Source: Scytalidium lignicola (taxonomy: Eukaryota; Ascomycota; Leotiomycetes). From it: 64,000 nucleotides of DNA. Shown in pieces: positions 34,904 through 47,075 of the stretch. Both the position numbers and the translations under genes were made by a program. The stretch's first letter is position 1. Every line of letters begins with the position of its first letter. The stretch covers positions 1 to 64,000 of the forward strand of contig NCSJ02000037.1 of NCBI GenBank assembly GCA_002812745.2. The letters run 5' to 3'. The notes under the pieces are model-generated. The model saw nothing but the letters and a program-made list of their open reading frames with translations, had not been told where the DNA came from and made no database searches.

Positions 34904-36549
34904 ATGGGCTCTATCGATAACCATTTGACCTTCGAAGTCCTCCGTGACACCAAACCGGATGACACCACACTTCCAGCATTTATGGTGTCAACCACTAGAG
35001 GTTTCCTACCCCGAGCAGACCCTATTGCCACTCTTCCCAGTGAATTTGAGAAACTAGAATCAATACTCTCACGCATGCCCATCAAAACACAAGATGGCAC
35101 ACCAGGTCTCCTAGCAAACTTCACACTCGGTGAGACGGTGCTCGCGGAACTACCCAATCTCACTGATGCGATCAATATGTATAAAGATAACTTACCTTTA
35201 ATGAATGCTCTATATCGCGATTACTCGTTCTTGGCTTCGGCATACTTGCTTGAGCCTTGTCATGAACGGTTTATCAAAGACGAACCGTATGGCCTTGGAA
35301 GACAGACCCTTCCTTCTATAATTTCATTACCAATATCGAGATGTGCAGAACTGTATGTTACTTACCTCTCTATATATCTTCACGTACTGATATGTTCCAG
35401 CGCTGGCTTCAAGCCGTTCATGGAATATGCAGGCTCATATGCCCTCTACAATTACCGTCTCGAAGACCCTGCAAAGGGATTCGAGTACGATAACATCCGT
35501 CTTATTCGTGCTTTTGAGCATGGCCTTGACCACACGTCTTCTGAGGCAGGGTTTGTCAAAGTTCACATCGACATGGTCAAGGATTCTGGCCCTCTTGTCG
35601 ATGGTGTTATCTCTTCACTTGATTCTTGCGAACAAAATAATCGTGTTGCTTTTGATAAGGCTATGAACCAAGTTGTTGATAGTATGGACAAGATCAACAA
35701 TGTTATGGACAGTGAGTAATTTTCTTTAGCCCCTTTTTGAGTCCTTCGTTTTCGACTCTGCTTCATCTAAAGACGTCTGAAATTGACTCGTCGCGAGCTA
35801 TGTGGGGAAAGAGTAAACCGCGAGATTACACGTCGTTCCGAACATTCATCTTTGGAATAACTAGCCAATCTATGTTTCCCCATGGTGTGGTATACGAAGG
35901 AGTCTCTGAGAAACCCCTCTCGTTCCGTGGCGAATCTGGAGCAAACGACAGCATGGTTAGTCTTTATCCTTCACAAATATCTTCCTAGACATACAGACAA
36001 GGAAGCATGTTTGTTTTAGAAAGTTATGCGGTACTAACAGAAATGAAAAAGGTCCCACTAATGGATAACTTCCTCCAAATTTCCATGCCGTCCACACCTC
36101 TCACGGCCATCCTCAAGGACTTCCGTTCCTATCGCCCTGGTAACCACCGTGATTTCCTTTCCTATGTCGCTGATCGATCAACTGCTCTCTCATTACCATC
36201 GTACGCTCTCTCCAGCTCAAGTTCTGCAGCCTTGTACCTCCTTGCCCAAGATCAAGTGCGTGCCTTCCGCTGGCGTCACTGGTGTTTCACTCGGGAGTAC
36301 ATCCTAAAAAACACATCTCATCCAACGGCAACAGGAGGCAGTCCGATTGTGACTTGGCTCCCGAATCAGCTGACTGCTGTTTTGGAAGCCATGACCGAAG
36401 TGTGGAAAGGAAGAGAGGCAGAGCTGAAGGCGACTGAGTTTGGCGAACGGTGCGAGCGGGTCATGGAGGTGGTCAAGTTACAGAAGGAGACACTAAAGAA
36501 GGAGGTCGAGAAGTATTGCGCTGAGCGAGAAGGGCAACAAGTATCTTGA
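34904..36549 (+). CDS. Indoleamine 2,3-dioxygenase
   Basis: Heme enzyme that opens the indole ring of tryptophan to N-formylkynurenine, first step of the kynurenine route to NAD. Model: 34904..35352, 35401..35711, 35798..35955, 36052..36549, 471 aa; phases agree. Start at MGSIDNHLTFEV. Landmarks: PEEF-like LPSEFEKLESIL, MNALYRDYSFLASAYL, GYALYNY-like SYALYNYRL, SFRTFIFGI, then FRGESGANDSM and LKDFRSYRPGNHRDFL, the latter two being the IDO signature regions. VRAFRWRHWCFTREYI near residue 405 contains the likely proximal heme His. The first signature differs from the animal GGSAGQSS form. Introns 2 and 3 end at GCGAG and AAAAAG, weak but the only in-frame acceptors I find. Ascomycetes carry several IDO paralogues; which one this is cannot be decided here. 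Confidence 0.92.
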
Positions 36550-39291
36550 TTGTTTTGATTCAAGTTGCTCATTATTTCCTCAAATGTACTGTAGATGATG
36601 GGATCTCGATCGTTGTCGAAGGGTCGGCGGCTACGCTCGGTTTCTTTACAGGCATACCAAAGTAGTTAATTAAACACTCTTAAAATCACCATACGAGATC
36701 ACCAGTATCCTCATTGCCATTTCACTCCGCATGAATTCTCATCTCTATATCTCCAACAAGAATTAAACAAATAATGTGCTGGTTTCTAGCTATCACTTAG
36801 AAAGGAAAAAAAAAGGGGGGGGGGATCCTCAAGGGATCTACAACCTACCACTGCACGAAAAAGTATCCAACCCCTTCGTAAGTCATTGCTTAAACATTTA
36901 ACCGTGCAAGACACGATAGAAGCATCGTTATACATAAAAAAAANCACACACATGCCGAAAAGATCTAACAAATATCGAAGTAAGACGGGAGAAGTATACG
37001 TATGAGAGGGATCAAATTGCAAGCGTCTCTTGTATCGGAAATATTACAAATATTGCCACGAAAACCCCCTATCCTATGCTTAATGCTTTAAATTTCATAA
37101 TCATAATCATAAGCATAGTTAAGCAATAGTGATTACAATATCTATCCTGAAGAGCATTTTTTTTATTAATTTTTTNGCTTACTAGCTTGCATGCCTCATG
37201 AGTCAGCCGCCGGGGTACACCTATGTTACATTTAGTAATCTAGTTTCTTAAGAATATTTCAGGTTATCCCCCCCAGACCCCAGGTCGTTAAGCTTCTCAA
37301 GGTAGATACAGGGGATATTGTCCACTTAAAAATCCTTCGATCTCCTAAAACGGAGATAATTGTAAGTAATGCAGCGACGCTAAAAGTGGTTCAAAAGGGC
37401 TAATGAGGGATAGCTAAATTAAAACATTTAATCCAAGGGGGGGTTACGAACGAGGAGGACCAATTTTCAACGTTCTCACATAAAACTGACGCCAACAGAA
37501 AGGGAAGAAACTCAGAATTACAGGCCAGAAACATACCCCAGATATTCAATGCTGCCAATGAAATCCAATAGCCCTCTATTTTTACAAACCATCTGATTAA
37601 GTGAAACGCACGCTCAAGTTGGGGATCTGTCCTATACGTGTTGCATTATTGTACATTGTGCGGAACATAAGGGGCAGCTTAACAAAGGGCGGAAATGCTC
37701 GGCAAATAAGAAGCAAGGCCTCGGTATGTCAAGGGTCCAGGCACGCTCTGTAATGATGGCGCATGTGGTTGTGGAATCGTGGCTTGAGGCTTGTCGAGAA
37801 GGCGCTTTCCTAACTAGAGGCGTTAGGTCTAGTTTGCTCGGCAGGAGTAGCAATAATTATACAACATCTGTCTGGTTTGTACTCCTTGTTTTTGGATGTT
37901 CTGGATGTATCTGTTGTGTTGGTGAAGAAAGGAATTCTAAATTGAAGTTTGCGAAGTTAGTCTCCATCCTCGAATAATCTAGGATAATATGGTGTACTGT
38001 ACTTGCATACTCATCCCTCTTTTAAATTCTGTCCAGTGTGTGAAATGAGTTGGGTTGAGCTTTTTCTGCACACTCTGATTCTGTCGCAATTGTGTAAAGT
38101 AATCATCCTCTTGAATGCTGTCAATATTTCCAACCCAGCCGCCACCAAATGTTCATCGGGCGAACGCAGAGATCTAATATCGTCAGCACAGGAGTCGTCG
38201 CGGCAACATACCGCACTACTCGACCAGTACACGTGTATAGTACTGCTTTAAGAATAGTTAAATAGCATGTTAACTGGCTGACAAGTAGTGGCGTAAGCAT
38301 TCTACGCCGGTTTCGGGCGATCTGGGCCTGGGATCGATTATTATTAAGAGTGAGAACATTGACATTCCCTAACGTATAATCTGGGGTTGTGGGTCGGTGT
38401 AACTAAAGTACCACTCCCCAGAACTCTCACCTGGCTCTAGATTGTAGATTCTGGGGTTCTTCTGCGGGGGGTGACTGTCACGGACTGTCTCAGGGAAGAA
38501 ATTCTACAGTAATTAGCATCGGACAACACTACACTACAGGAATAATACACTACAGTAATGGATGTGCTCTCCACAGATAGTTATTAGCGCGCTGCACGTA
38601 CTAGTGTCGGAAAGAAAAAAAANTTGCCCAAAGAGGATAATGAGGAACGAATCAATCCCAGCGCCACCACCCTTAGGCCCGAGCGTGAACGTGACAGGCA
38701 GGGGTCGGGAAATGCTTGACTTGTTTTCCCCCTTGCGGGGTTACGTCTCTCCGTCTCCAAGGCGATAAGCATAAGTAATGTCACCCAACATCCCCAGGCT
38801 TCTGTTGCAGAGAGGTTCCGCAGAAACTGCCGTGGGTGCTTTCCGAGAGGTTTGGTGTGTGCTACCCTCCAATCCCCTCTTCTGCTGGTGGTTTGCTTGG
38901 TGGAGAGGGCTGCATTTCAGGTCTCCTTGACGTATCAGCGTCCAGCGCCTCCGTCTATTACCCCAATACCCCAGGCCGGATCGATGGCGTGTGTGGGGTG
39001 TCTGGCCAAGATTGCCCTGTGGCATCCATCCTGGCTACATTGAACGCGGAGCAAAACCGCTCCTGGGTTAATTGCAAGAAAAGGGTTGCATTTTCTTTAT
39101 CAGTCTCAGGTGTATATTAATCTGATGACGACCACTCCAGAGTCTAGATTTGGCCAGGTGTGAAATATAAAGCTGCTGGTGCTTTGCTTTTCTTTTCTGT
39201 TGTATGCTTTCAAGTCAACATCAATAAGGAACCTGTTAGAGCTGGATTCGGGCTCGACTCTAACCATCCTCGACATTCTTCCTTTTCAATC
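36550..39291. other. Long intergenic region
   Basis: About 2.7 kb with no supported gene. Homopolymer runs of G, A and T with Ns at 36944, 37176 and 38623 show low base quality. Short frames on both strands lack family evidence. Repeats of CACTACAG occur at about 38528-38556. Confidence 0.5.
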
Positions 39292-41431
39292 ATGGATCAA
39301 AATCTGGATGGGAGGGTAATTACATCCATTTTGTCACTGGTTTCTTCTCACTTGTATCCCATGCTTCCTGTCGAGGTTCAAACATACTGATCGATTATGT
39401 CACTATTATAGGCCATCCACGAGCTCGAGGCCGAGCTCGATACTGCAATCTATCCTGGCACGGAGATTATGACGGATGTTGGAACCCATCACTTCGTTAA
39501 GGCTGGTTCTGGAGGTCATTCTGTCTTGGTGCCGCAACCCAGTGATGATAAACATGATCCACTGGTGCGTCTTCTCTCATGTTAACTTAGCAGCGACAAA
39601 TTAACTAAAGGACTTCGATCAGAACTGGAGCCCAATGTGGAAAGCAGCTGCTATTGCGTGTGCAACTGGTGTATCCTTCTCCCAGGGTATGGGGCCATTG
39701 GCTATGGTTAGTGTATTCCAGATTCAAAATCACTTGATAGAGAAGCTAATATAACTTACAGGCGCCCATGTTCGGTAACTATATCGAGGAATTTCATTCA
39801 AACCTAGAAGATGTCGTACAATTCACCGGGATTGCTATTCTTGTTCTTGGCTTCAGTAACTTCATCTGGTATGCAAGCAAACTCGGGCTTCGTTGATCAA
39901 CTAGCTAAGATTCGAAAGGGTACCTCTTCAAACATGTATCGGGCGACGACCAGTTCTGATTCTATCCACGGCCATTTGCTTTGGAAGTAGCATTTGGAGA
40001 GCAAAAGCAAACTCATATGGTAGCTTCATGGGTGCTTGCGTGTAAGTGATGTAGCTTAGAGCTTGATATGGACAGCTATTTACGATTATACCAGTCTTAA
40101 TGGCCTTGGGGCTGGCCCCGCCGAAACCGCGCAGCCAACTATCATTGCAGATATCATTTTCCTGCATGATCGAGGCAAATACAATACTTTATACTTTGCA
40201 TTCTACTTTGGTTCTCTCATGGTATTTATGTTCTCCGTTGCCGATCATACACAACACCTTTCTCACAATAACAGGTTGGCCCCATCATTTCTGGTCCAAT
40301 GGCGAGCAGATATGGCCCGCGTAGTTTCTGGTGGCTCAATACAGCCCTCCTGGGACTCGTGACCGTAGCTTGCATATTTTTCTTCCCAGAGACCCGATAC
40401 AACCGTCCATTGCCCACACAGGACTCTTCTCCTCTCAAGATCGGCTCGGATGAAAAAGTGGAGGTTGGAAGCTCCGAACACCGCGACGTCGCCGCACTGG
40501 ACCATGCTGATCTTGAGAACGCGGCTAGATTTCAAACACAGAGCAAAACCGGAGAAGAGACGCTTGAGCATGCACATGCCCATGAAGATCCATGGCTTGG
40601 CCGCGGTTCACCAAGCAAGCAGCAATGGAAGCTCTGGCAATCATACGAAGGCAACGTTTTCATGGAGTTCTTCCTTCCCTGGAAACTATTCCTCTTCCCT
40701 ATCGTTGAGTTCTCCGCATTCGCTGTATCCTGGTCTGCATCTGGCTTCCTTACGCTTAACTTGACACAGACACAAGCTTTTGCTGCACCCCCATATAACT
40801 TCAGCAGCCAGACCATTGGGTTCTTTAATTTTGCCATCCTGATCGGGGCGCTGATTGGGTTGTTTACTGCTGGCCCGTTGAGTGATTATATTGCTGCCGT
40901 CTTGACAAGAAGGAATAAGGGCATTCGAGAGCCCGAGATGAGATTATTGACCATGGTTCCTTATGTTATTATTATGATCATTGGCAATGTAGTCGTGGCT
41001 ATAGGGTATCAGAAGCATTGGGATTGGAAGGTTCGTATCTTTTGGCAACCTCACTCGCCCATATTCCTGTCAAATTACACTTCAGAAGCAAGCATACTAA
41101 CATCCATATTACCTAGCCGATTGTCATCGTCGGTTGGACCTGCGCAGGTATCCAAGTTGCAAGCCTTCCAGCTATCGCATCCACCTACGCTGTCGACTCG
41201 TACAAACCGGTAGCAGGCGCGATCTTCGTTGCCATCACGGTCAACAAGAACGTCTGGGGTTACGGTTTCAGCAAGTTCATCACTCCCTGGGCAACAGAGG
41301 CTGGATTCATCCCTCCGATCATGACCAACATGGCACTTATAACATTGTTCTGCAGTTTTGGGATTATTTTCTGGTTTTATGGGAAGACGTTTAGGAAATG
41401 GACACGGAACAGCAAGGTTCACTTTATGTAA
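39292..41431 (+). CDS. MFS transporter, DHA1-like
   Basis: Proton-coupled plasma-membrane transporter. Model of eight exons: 39292..39315, 39412..39564, 39623..39706, 39762..39868, 39919..40041, 40095..40221, 40275..41030, 41117..41431; 562 aa with all phases closing. The first exon is just 8 codons. The hydrophilic N-terminus ends at DPLNWSPMWK, a hallmark of this DHA1 branch; TM1 follows. The loop 2-3 motif is CIGRRPV; NGLGAGPAET marks motif C-like TM4-5. A long charged central loop (KIGSDEKVEVGSSEHRD ... His-rich) separates two six-helix halves, with PLSDYIAAVLTRRNKG in the second half. Substrate unknown. Much more intron-rich than the other two transporters here. Confidence 0.9.
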
Positions 41432-43587
41432 AAAATATTATTACTGTGAAAAATTCCCTGTGACTGGATTGTGGGGAAGGCAGATGTATTTCGAAAGGGG
41501 TTAATTTGTGAGTTTAGAAGAGATTGCGAATAGCTATAGTTGAAGGGAGTATTCACTTTATGTTATCAAGATTTAGTTCGCATCGTCTCAACTGAAGATT
41601 AAAGAATCAATGATACCCAAGAAAGGATCTCGTAACAAGGGATGATGAAACCAATCGTGTGCGCGATCCCTGGTGTGGTTGAAACTTTGCGTTAAAACTT
41701 TGCAGCGCTCCAAAACCAAGCCACATAAGATATTCAAACATGGAGAGGATAAATACCTACAGTACAAGTAATTAGGGCTGAAACCAGACAGTCACTTGGG
41801 TTCTGCGCAGATCTGACTACGCAAGATACGGAAACACCGGGTCGTGCGGGGAATACCCAAAGCACGAAGGCCTGTCCATACATAAAATTCGACATTGATG
41901 GATAAAAAAGATGATTTCGCTCTGACATGCAACAAAACTTTTGGCCCTCCTCTCTCAGATAAAGTGTCCGTCACGATGATTGGCTAGAGCATTTTGTCAC
42001 GTGATCAAAATTTCTCCACCTTCTGTGGATACCGGGCACGTGCCAAGTCGTCATAGCATCTCTGTAAGTGCGATTCACATTGATCGACTCTCGACAACGG
42101 GGCTTGGCTTGAAATAATAGGCTCTTGTGCAATTGAATCATATGTTGTAGTGAGTAAGTGTAGCGTCGTGCTCGAGTGTTATCATCACTTAATACAGTAT
42201 GAACCCTTCACGTTCTTTTTATTAGCTTTTGGCGGACAAAAAGCTCCAAGGTTTTAGCGTGGTTGGACCCTCCCCCTCATTACGTCAACCAGGCGAGATT
42301 TTCCCCTCCTTTTCCCGAGCGCTGGGACGACATTCGATGTGTGAAAATTAAATCACTCCACGAACGTTTGTGGACGGATTGTATTTTGAGGAGGGGAAAT
42401 CAGTAATTGAGCACGCGACTAATTTATCTTGAGAATAGGAAGGATAATGTTATGATTTTCAAAGATGTGCATACCCAGTGATACCACACATATCTTTGTC
42501 CTGTGCTACACGGCTGAGGGCAAAAAAGGGAAAAGATAAGATTGTTGGTCCCCTCTTGCCTCCAAGCCCACAGTGCAGTAGTTCTAGCCCTTTCCCTTTC
42601 GCCATAAGGGATCCAATAGGGAGTTCCCCCCGCAAATGATCTTACAGTATTCTGCAACGCACAGCCATGACCGCCCCTCTTGTGTTGTATTTGTGTGAGC
42701 AGCGCCAATTTCCCGGTTTTTGGGTATTGACATTGACGAACCAGCGATTGACGTCTAATCATAAGGAGATCTCTCATCTCCCCTCTCACTTCAACAATGC
42801 CGTGAGTGCCCAGTTTTTCCTAAGATGGAAAACAGAAAGAGAAAGAGAAAGAGCAACGTTTATTTCTCTTTGGGAAGGAGCAAGGGGCAATGGGGAAGGC
42901 GGAGGGAAGCTCCAACCCTGCCAAGACGCCACAACACCAATTGGACCACTTCCATCGGTGGCTGCTAAGTGGCTGAGAGGATCACGCTACGGGAAGGACA
43001 TTCCCCCAACGCCCAGGCCCAAGGGTCTAGGCATTTGGCATTGTGTATCTTCGCCTGCAATGGGGTGACATCAGAAGGAAAGAAGGTGATCTCAGATCCC
43101 TTCTTTTTCGAATCTTCCCGAACAACACACCCCTTCTAGACTACTAGAAGTTGACGCGGTTGACTATCATTGACTACCATTCACACTAGACTACCTCGAC
43201 ACGCAAGACTACATATAAGCTCGCCGCTGCGCCTCCATTATTGGCTTCCATCACTCGCCATCCTTTGGTTCCAGAAGAGAAATTCTTTTCCTTCCCATCT
43301 TTAGTTCTGTTGCTTTTCGAGTTATTCTCTAGTCTCTGATTTCCCGGATGGTCTTTCACACCTCTGCCACGCTATTCTCAGGGCGAGACACATATTTGCC
43401 AAGGACGCCAGATCCAGATCCGACATCTATGATCCTACGGTAGTCGCTATTGAGGATAGTTCCATCTGTTCAACTCCACACCTGGAAAACGCCTGACGGC
43501 TATATATCACCCCAATTCTGCCATCCCCTCACTTACCATATACCTTGTGAGGTTGCACAACATCGACGACGAAGACAACATTCAATC
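41432..43587. other. Intergenic plus long C/T-rich leader
   Basis: About 2.2 kb. A TCACGTGA bHLH-type palindrome lies at 41997-42004. C/T-rich and AGAAAGAG-rich tracts occupy 42820-43330, and a 31-codon upstream frame is at 43348-43443. No other gene seen. Confidence 0.5.
43348..43443 (+). promoter_or_regulatory. Candidate upstream open reading frame
   Basis: ATG to TAG, 31 codons (MVFHTSATLFSGRDTYLPRT...), ending 144 bp before the start codon of the Ser-rich gene. It would lie in the 5' leader if transcription starts in the pyrimidine-rich tract before it. Regulation by it is inference. Confidence 0.3.
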
Positions 43588-44229
43588 ATGACCAATCCGC
43601 TACACAAACCCCACCCCGAGAGGGAGTTTATGGTGCAGAAATACATGCTGCTCCACTCCCAGCATGATGCACTTCAGCAACACCTCACTGTCATCACAAC
43701 CCCCTCTCCAGAAACAACGGGTTCTTCCTCGCCATCCTACTCTCCAGAACGCAGACTATCGCTGTCATCCTCCCCCTCCGACAGCAACGGTAGCAATTCC
43801 CTCCCATTTGGACACCACTACTCTCACCATCATCGAACCTTTCCTACCACAAGCAGGAGACACATGTCCACCTCCTCTGCCATCTCCCCAAGGAGCAGCG
43901 TCAGTAGCACCAGCAGCAACAACTCCAACAACGACAACTTCATCAACCCTTTTAACCCCTCGGCTCGTCGCTACTCTCTTCCCACTGCCCTCGACGAGAG
44001 TATCCTGAATGAAATTCAGTCTGATGAACATAAGCTCCGAAACGTCAATCTACAGATAAAGACTACGTTGACCGACCTCCTGAACTGTGAAGACGTTAGA
44101 TGTGACAGCAGATACAGGACATGGGTGCAGGAACGGTTGATGGATGCGGAGATGGAGTTGAAGGGGGGTAGGTGTAGAAGTCGGGAGAGGAGGGTTAGCG
44201 AAGATGCGAGACGACTGGGATATCTCTGA
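43588..44229 (+). CDS. Ser-rich protein with basic-directed phosphosites, function unknown
   Basis: Single exon, 213 aa; the ATG chosen is the first in the frame (the frame is open further upstream but without ATG). The N-terminus MTNPLHKPHPEREFMVQKYMLL is ordered and looks conserved; then about 100 residues of Ser/His/Asn low complexity. The C-terminal third is helical: YSLPTALDESILNEIQSDEH, NVNLQIKTTLTDLLNCEDVR and RTWVQERLMDAEMEL. RRLSLS, RRYSLP and RRVSED are three RRxS sites suited to PKA-like kinases. I recognise the general type from filamentous ascomycetes but know no function. No signal peptide or membrane segment. Confidence 0.75.
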   Translation: MTNPLHKPHPEREFMVQKYMLLHSQHDALQQHLTVITTPSPETTGSSSPSYSPERRLSLSSSPSDSNGSNSLPFGHHYSHHHRTFPTTSRRHMSTSSAISPRSSVSSTSSNNSNNDNFINPFNPSARRYSLPTALDESILNEIQSDEHKLRNVNLQIKTTLTDLLNCEDVRCDSRYRTWVQERLMDAEMELKGGRCRSRERRVSEDARRLGYL

Positions 44230-44738
44230 TGAATTGATTGTACAATTTTTTTGATTCTGATGTGATGATGACGGCAGTAGTCATTATGAGGCGTTGGATT
44301 GGTTTTTGTCCTTTTTTTTTTTTTGAACAGCCTATATTTTGTATGGTGTTCATGGATCAGAACGAATATTATGGATATACGGCGCTTTGGATATATTATG
44401 GATATATATTATATGGCTAGGCGCCGTGGTTGTTTTTNGTGGGAACTTCAAGACTGGAATGAAGATGATGAGTTCCGTGTAACGATACTCTGCTTACGAA
44501 ACTTGCGTTGAAAAGTTATAAAGATGTTTTAATATGGGCCTTTATACCGTGCTATTTATGAATTATGAAGAGTGTGATACTCTATTTCACTATTAATAAC
44601 TCTTGGGGACGTTTTTGGGATGTTTGTACATCTGAATGGGGAGATTATTTGCCGAGAAATACGACCAGAGGTCAATCCAATAAGCTCCCATTGCTCACTT
44701 CAGTCTTCACTTCACAAATACGACATGAAAACACATTC
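44230..44738. other. Intergenic, A/T-rich
   Basis: About 500 bp. TATGGATATA units repeat around 44366-44415; an N is at 44438. Frames here are short and unsupported. Confidence 0.45.
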
Positions 44739-45740
44739 ATGATATCCCCATTCGAAGTCTCTTATAGAAATTATTCGAGAGTCGGATTTCTTGGAACATA
44801 CAATCGAACCTTTGTTCGTCCTTTCAGCCAGGTTCGGGGCTTACACTCCAATGTACTACTTCAACAGCAAAGAGAAGATGGTTCAGGTAGGTGATCATTA
44901 AAATTTAGAGTCCTTAACTAGTTTATAGACTTTTCTATTTAACTATAATAATATTGTGGTGCCGACCAAGGAAGAAGAATTTTATCAATATATCTCAAAG
45001 CGGTGGTTGTAAGTTTCCCTCGATGGCAAGTTCCAAATTTTATCACGTCCTTACTAAGCGGCAGATCAAATTATGAGCCGGAGAGATCGAGGCGATATGT
45101 GAAATTCAAGATCCCTGAACTTCTTACCGTTGCCCTGCGCTCGATTGATACAGGTGCTTCTAGATGTAATTTGCCCCATCAGTTCTTTCTAAGTGATCAA
45201 GAGTCTAATAAATGTTTAGGCCTTCGGATTATGAAATATCGAGAGGGACTGTATTATAGAGCCTTTCTCATTACCTTTGACAATGGATCTGAAGTAGTTT
45301 GCTAAATTGCCTAATCTAAATGCAGAACCAAGGCTTCTCACAACTGCCAGCGAAGCAGCAACTATGGATTATGTGAGTTCTGAGTTTTCCTCTAATAAAA
45401 CCCAAATGCCCTAATGTTAGAAGGCTCGAGATATCATTGGTCTCTCTATTCCACGGGTATTAAGTTGGAGTTGTGATCCTTCGAATCCGGTGGGAAGCGG
45501 GTACATCATCATGGAGAAGGCACGTGGGAGTGCTCTTGCTGATACTTGGTATCAACTCTCTCGGCCATCCCAAAACAAGATTATAGAACAAGTGGTTGAT
45601 ATTTGGCCTTATCAGGATCTTCCTAAACAGGCATGAATTTCAGAGGCATATTTTTATAGTTCCCGATATGCATCTCAATTCTTGTGAGTTGTTTTGTCAG
45701 GCTGGATCCTCTATTTATTATTGGTTCTAGGCCTTTACCA
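44739..45740 (+). pseudogene. AIM9-like phosphotransferase (APH family), broken
   Basis: Recognisable exons: 44739..44886 (Arg/Ser-rich leader resembling a mitochondrial presequence), 44975..45008, 45065 to about 45372, and from 45421. Splice phases fit up to the break. Family markers: QYISKRWL, RRYVKFKIPELLTVA, FLITFDNGSEVV, KLPN, TTASEAATMDY, LSIPRVLSW, GSGYIIMEKA. One surplus T at 45298-45300 shifts the frame just before the conserved lysine segment; after that the frame continues to a stop at 45634. A possible further remnant (GSSIYY) follows near 45700, then homology is lost: the HxD catalytic loop and the C-terminal half are absent. A sequencing error could explain the single T, but not the missing half. 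Intact members are mitochondrial kinase-like proteins related to yeast Aim9. Confidence 0.7.
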
Positions 45741-47075
45741 ACGACATTGGCTAAAGCTTAGGTATTGTGAGTTATGTTACCAGCAAATGTCTCTTTTGTA
45801 GACTTCAGGTTTCCAGAATGGGTAGTTTAGTTTCCAGGAACTTATGAGAGATATCTCAGATAATTCTTATGTTTGATACCCAACCTTAAAACCTTCAGCC
45901 TAAATCCACGTACTTGAGCTTGTGATCCTCTCATAGACGCCACCAACCATGCAAGCATTGTAACCTAGATCTTATTGGCACATCAAATATCTAAAAACCC
46001 AGCTCCTAGAAACCAACTTATTGCCCTAGTCGCCAGGATCTAATATATACAGTACTAAGCAGCGAACTTTATGCCAACCCGGTTTGGTGTAACCTATCCA
46101 CTCTAGCCAGCCTTACCAAAACCAATGAACACAACGCCACCGCCAACCAACAATGACTGAATTCCTTAGTCCAAGAGCTGTGAGTGTGTGAATTGAGGCT
46201 GAGGTTGACTTGAGATTGGCGCGGCTCGGCCCATCCTGATGATAATGCTACATGTTCTTCTATTGATGCGAACACAGGTGCGATCATGAGCCTGCAACCA
46301 CCAGTGGTCTATAAAGAGGCAATGGATGTAAACAATTGTCTCCTCCACCCAGCCATTAATCTATCCTGTTCCCCTCAATTTGGAACGAATTTTCTGTTGC
46401 TCCTATATATGTCGAAGTAAGGCTTCGAATCGATGAAGAGGACCGATACTTCTATCGATTTGAGTGCGAAGGTGTTGTGAGGGAAGCAGGATGGTGGGAA
46501 TGGGAGAAGAGAAAAAGGTTTTATGATGGGCAGGTTTCGGAATGCTATCTCAATATTAGGAAAACTGTCCAGCACTTCTAGACGGAGACCTTGGATCCAA
46601 GCGTGGTTCAGGTATACGAAAAGGAAGATAGCAAACAATCTAAAGGCAAGCACCGGACTCGGTAAGGGTTGAAAGGTAACTTGTAGGTTTTTACATCTGA
46701 ACATATCCCGAGATCTTCATTCAACATGCCGAGTCAAAGCAGATATATTTTTGATCAAGTAGGATATTTGCTATAAAAAGAGGAATTGCGACCTTACTCT
46801 GATGCATTTCCGTCCATGACCTGTCCTTAGTAATTAGGCAACCTACGCTTTCGCCGATATTTGTGAGAATTCGGTGCAATCAATTTAAAGCTGAATGTGG
46901 GCCTCCTACTGTAATAATTCCTTGCATTAGCGTGTTCCGCTTTGGCGTTCACCAGTTTAGCGAACAGTCTTAAGTTACTGCAGTTCTGTTGGAATGAACT
47001 GCTAACCAACCAACCTGGGGGCTGCTGCAAGACTGCACACTGCGCACTCAACTATTTATAGGCGACGCTCTTGTC
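45741..47075. other. Intergenic, no supported gene
   Basis: About 1.3 kb between the broken phosphotransferase and the next gene. Minus-strand frames (for example near 46375-46704) have no family signal and no good splice partners. Confidence 0.45.

Noticed and set aside
46375..46704. 109-codon minus-strand frame with hydrophobic stretches
   Set aside because: No known motif; hydrophobic composition follows from T-rich DNA; no promoter or intron support.
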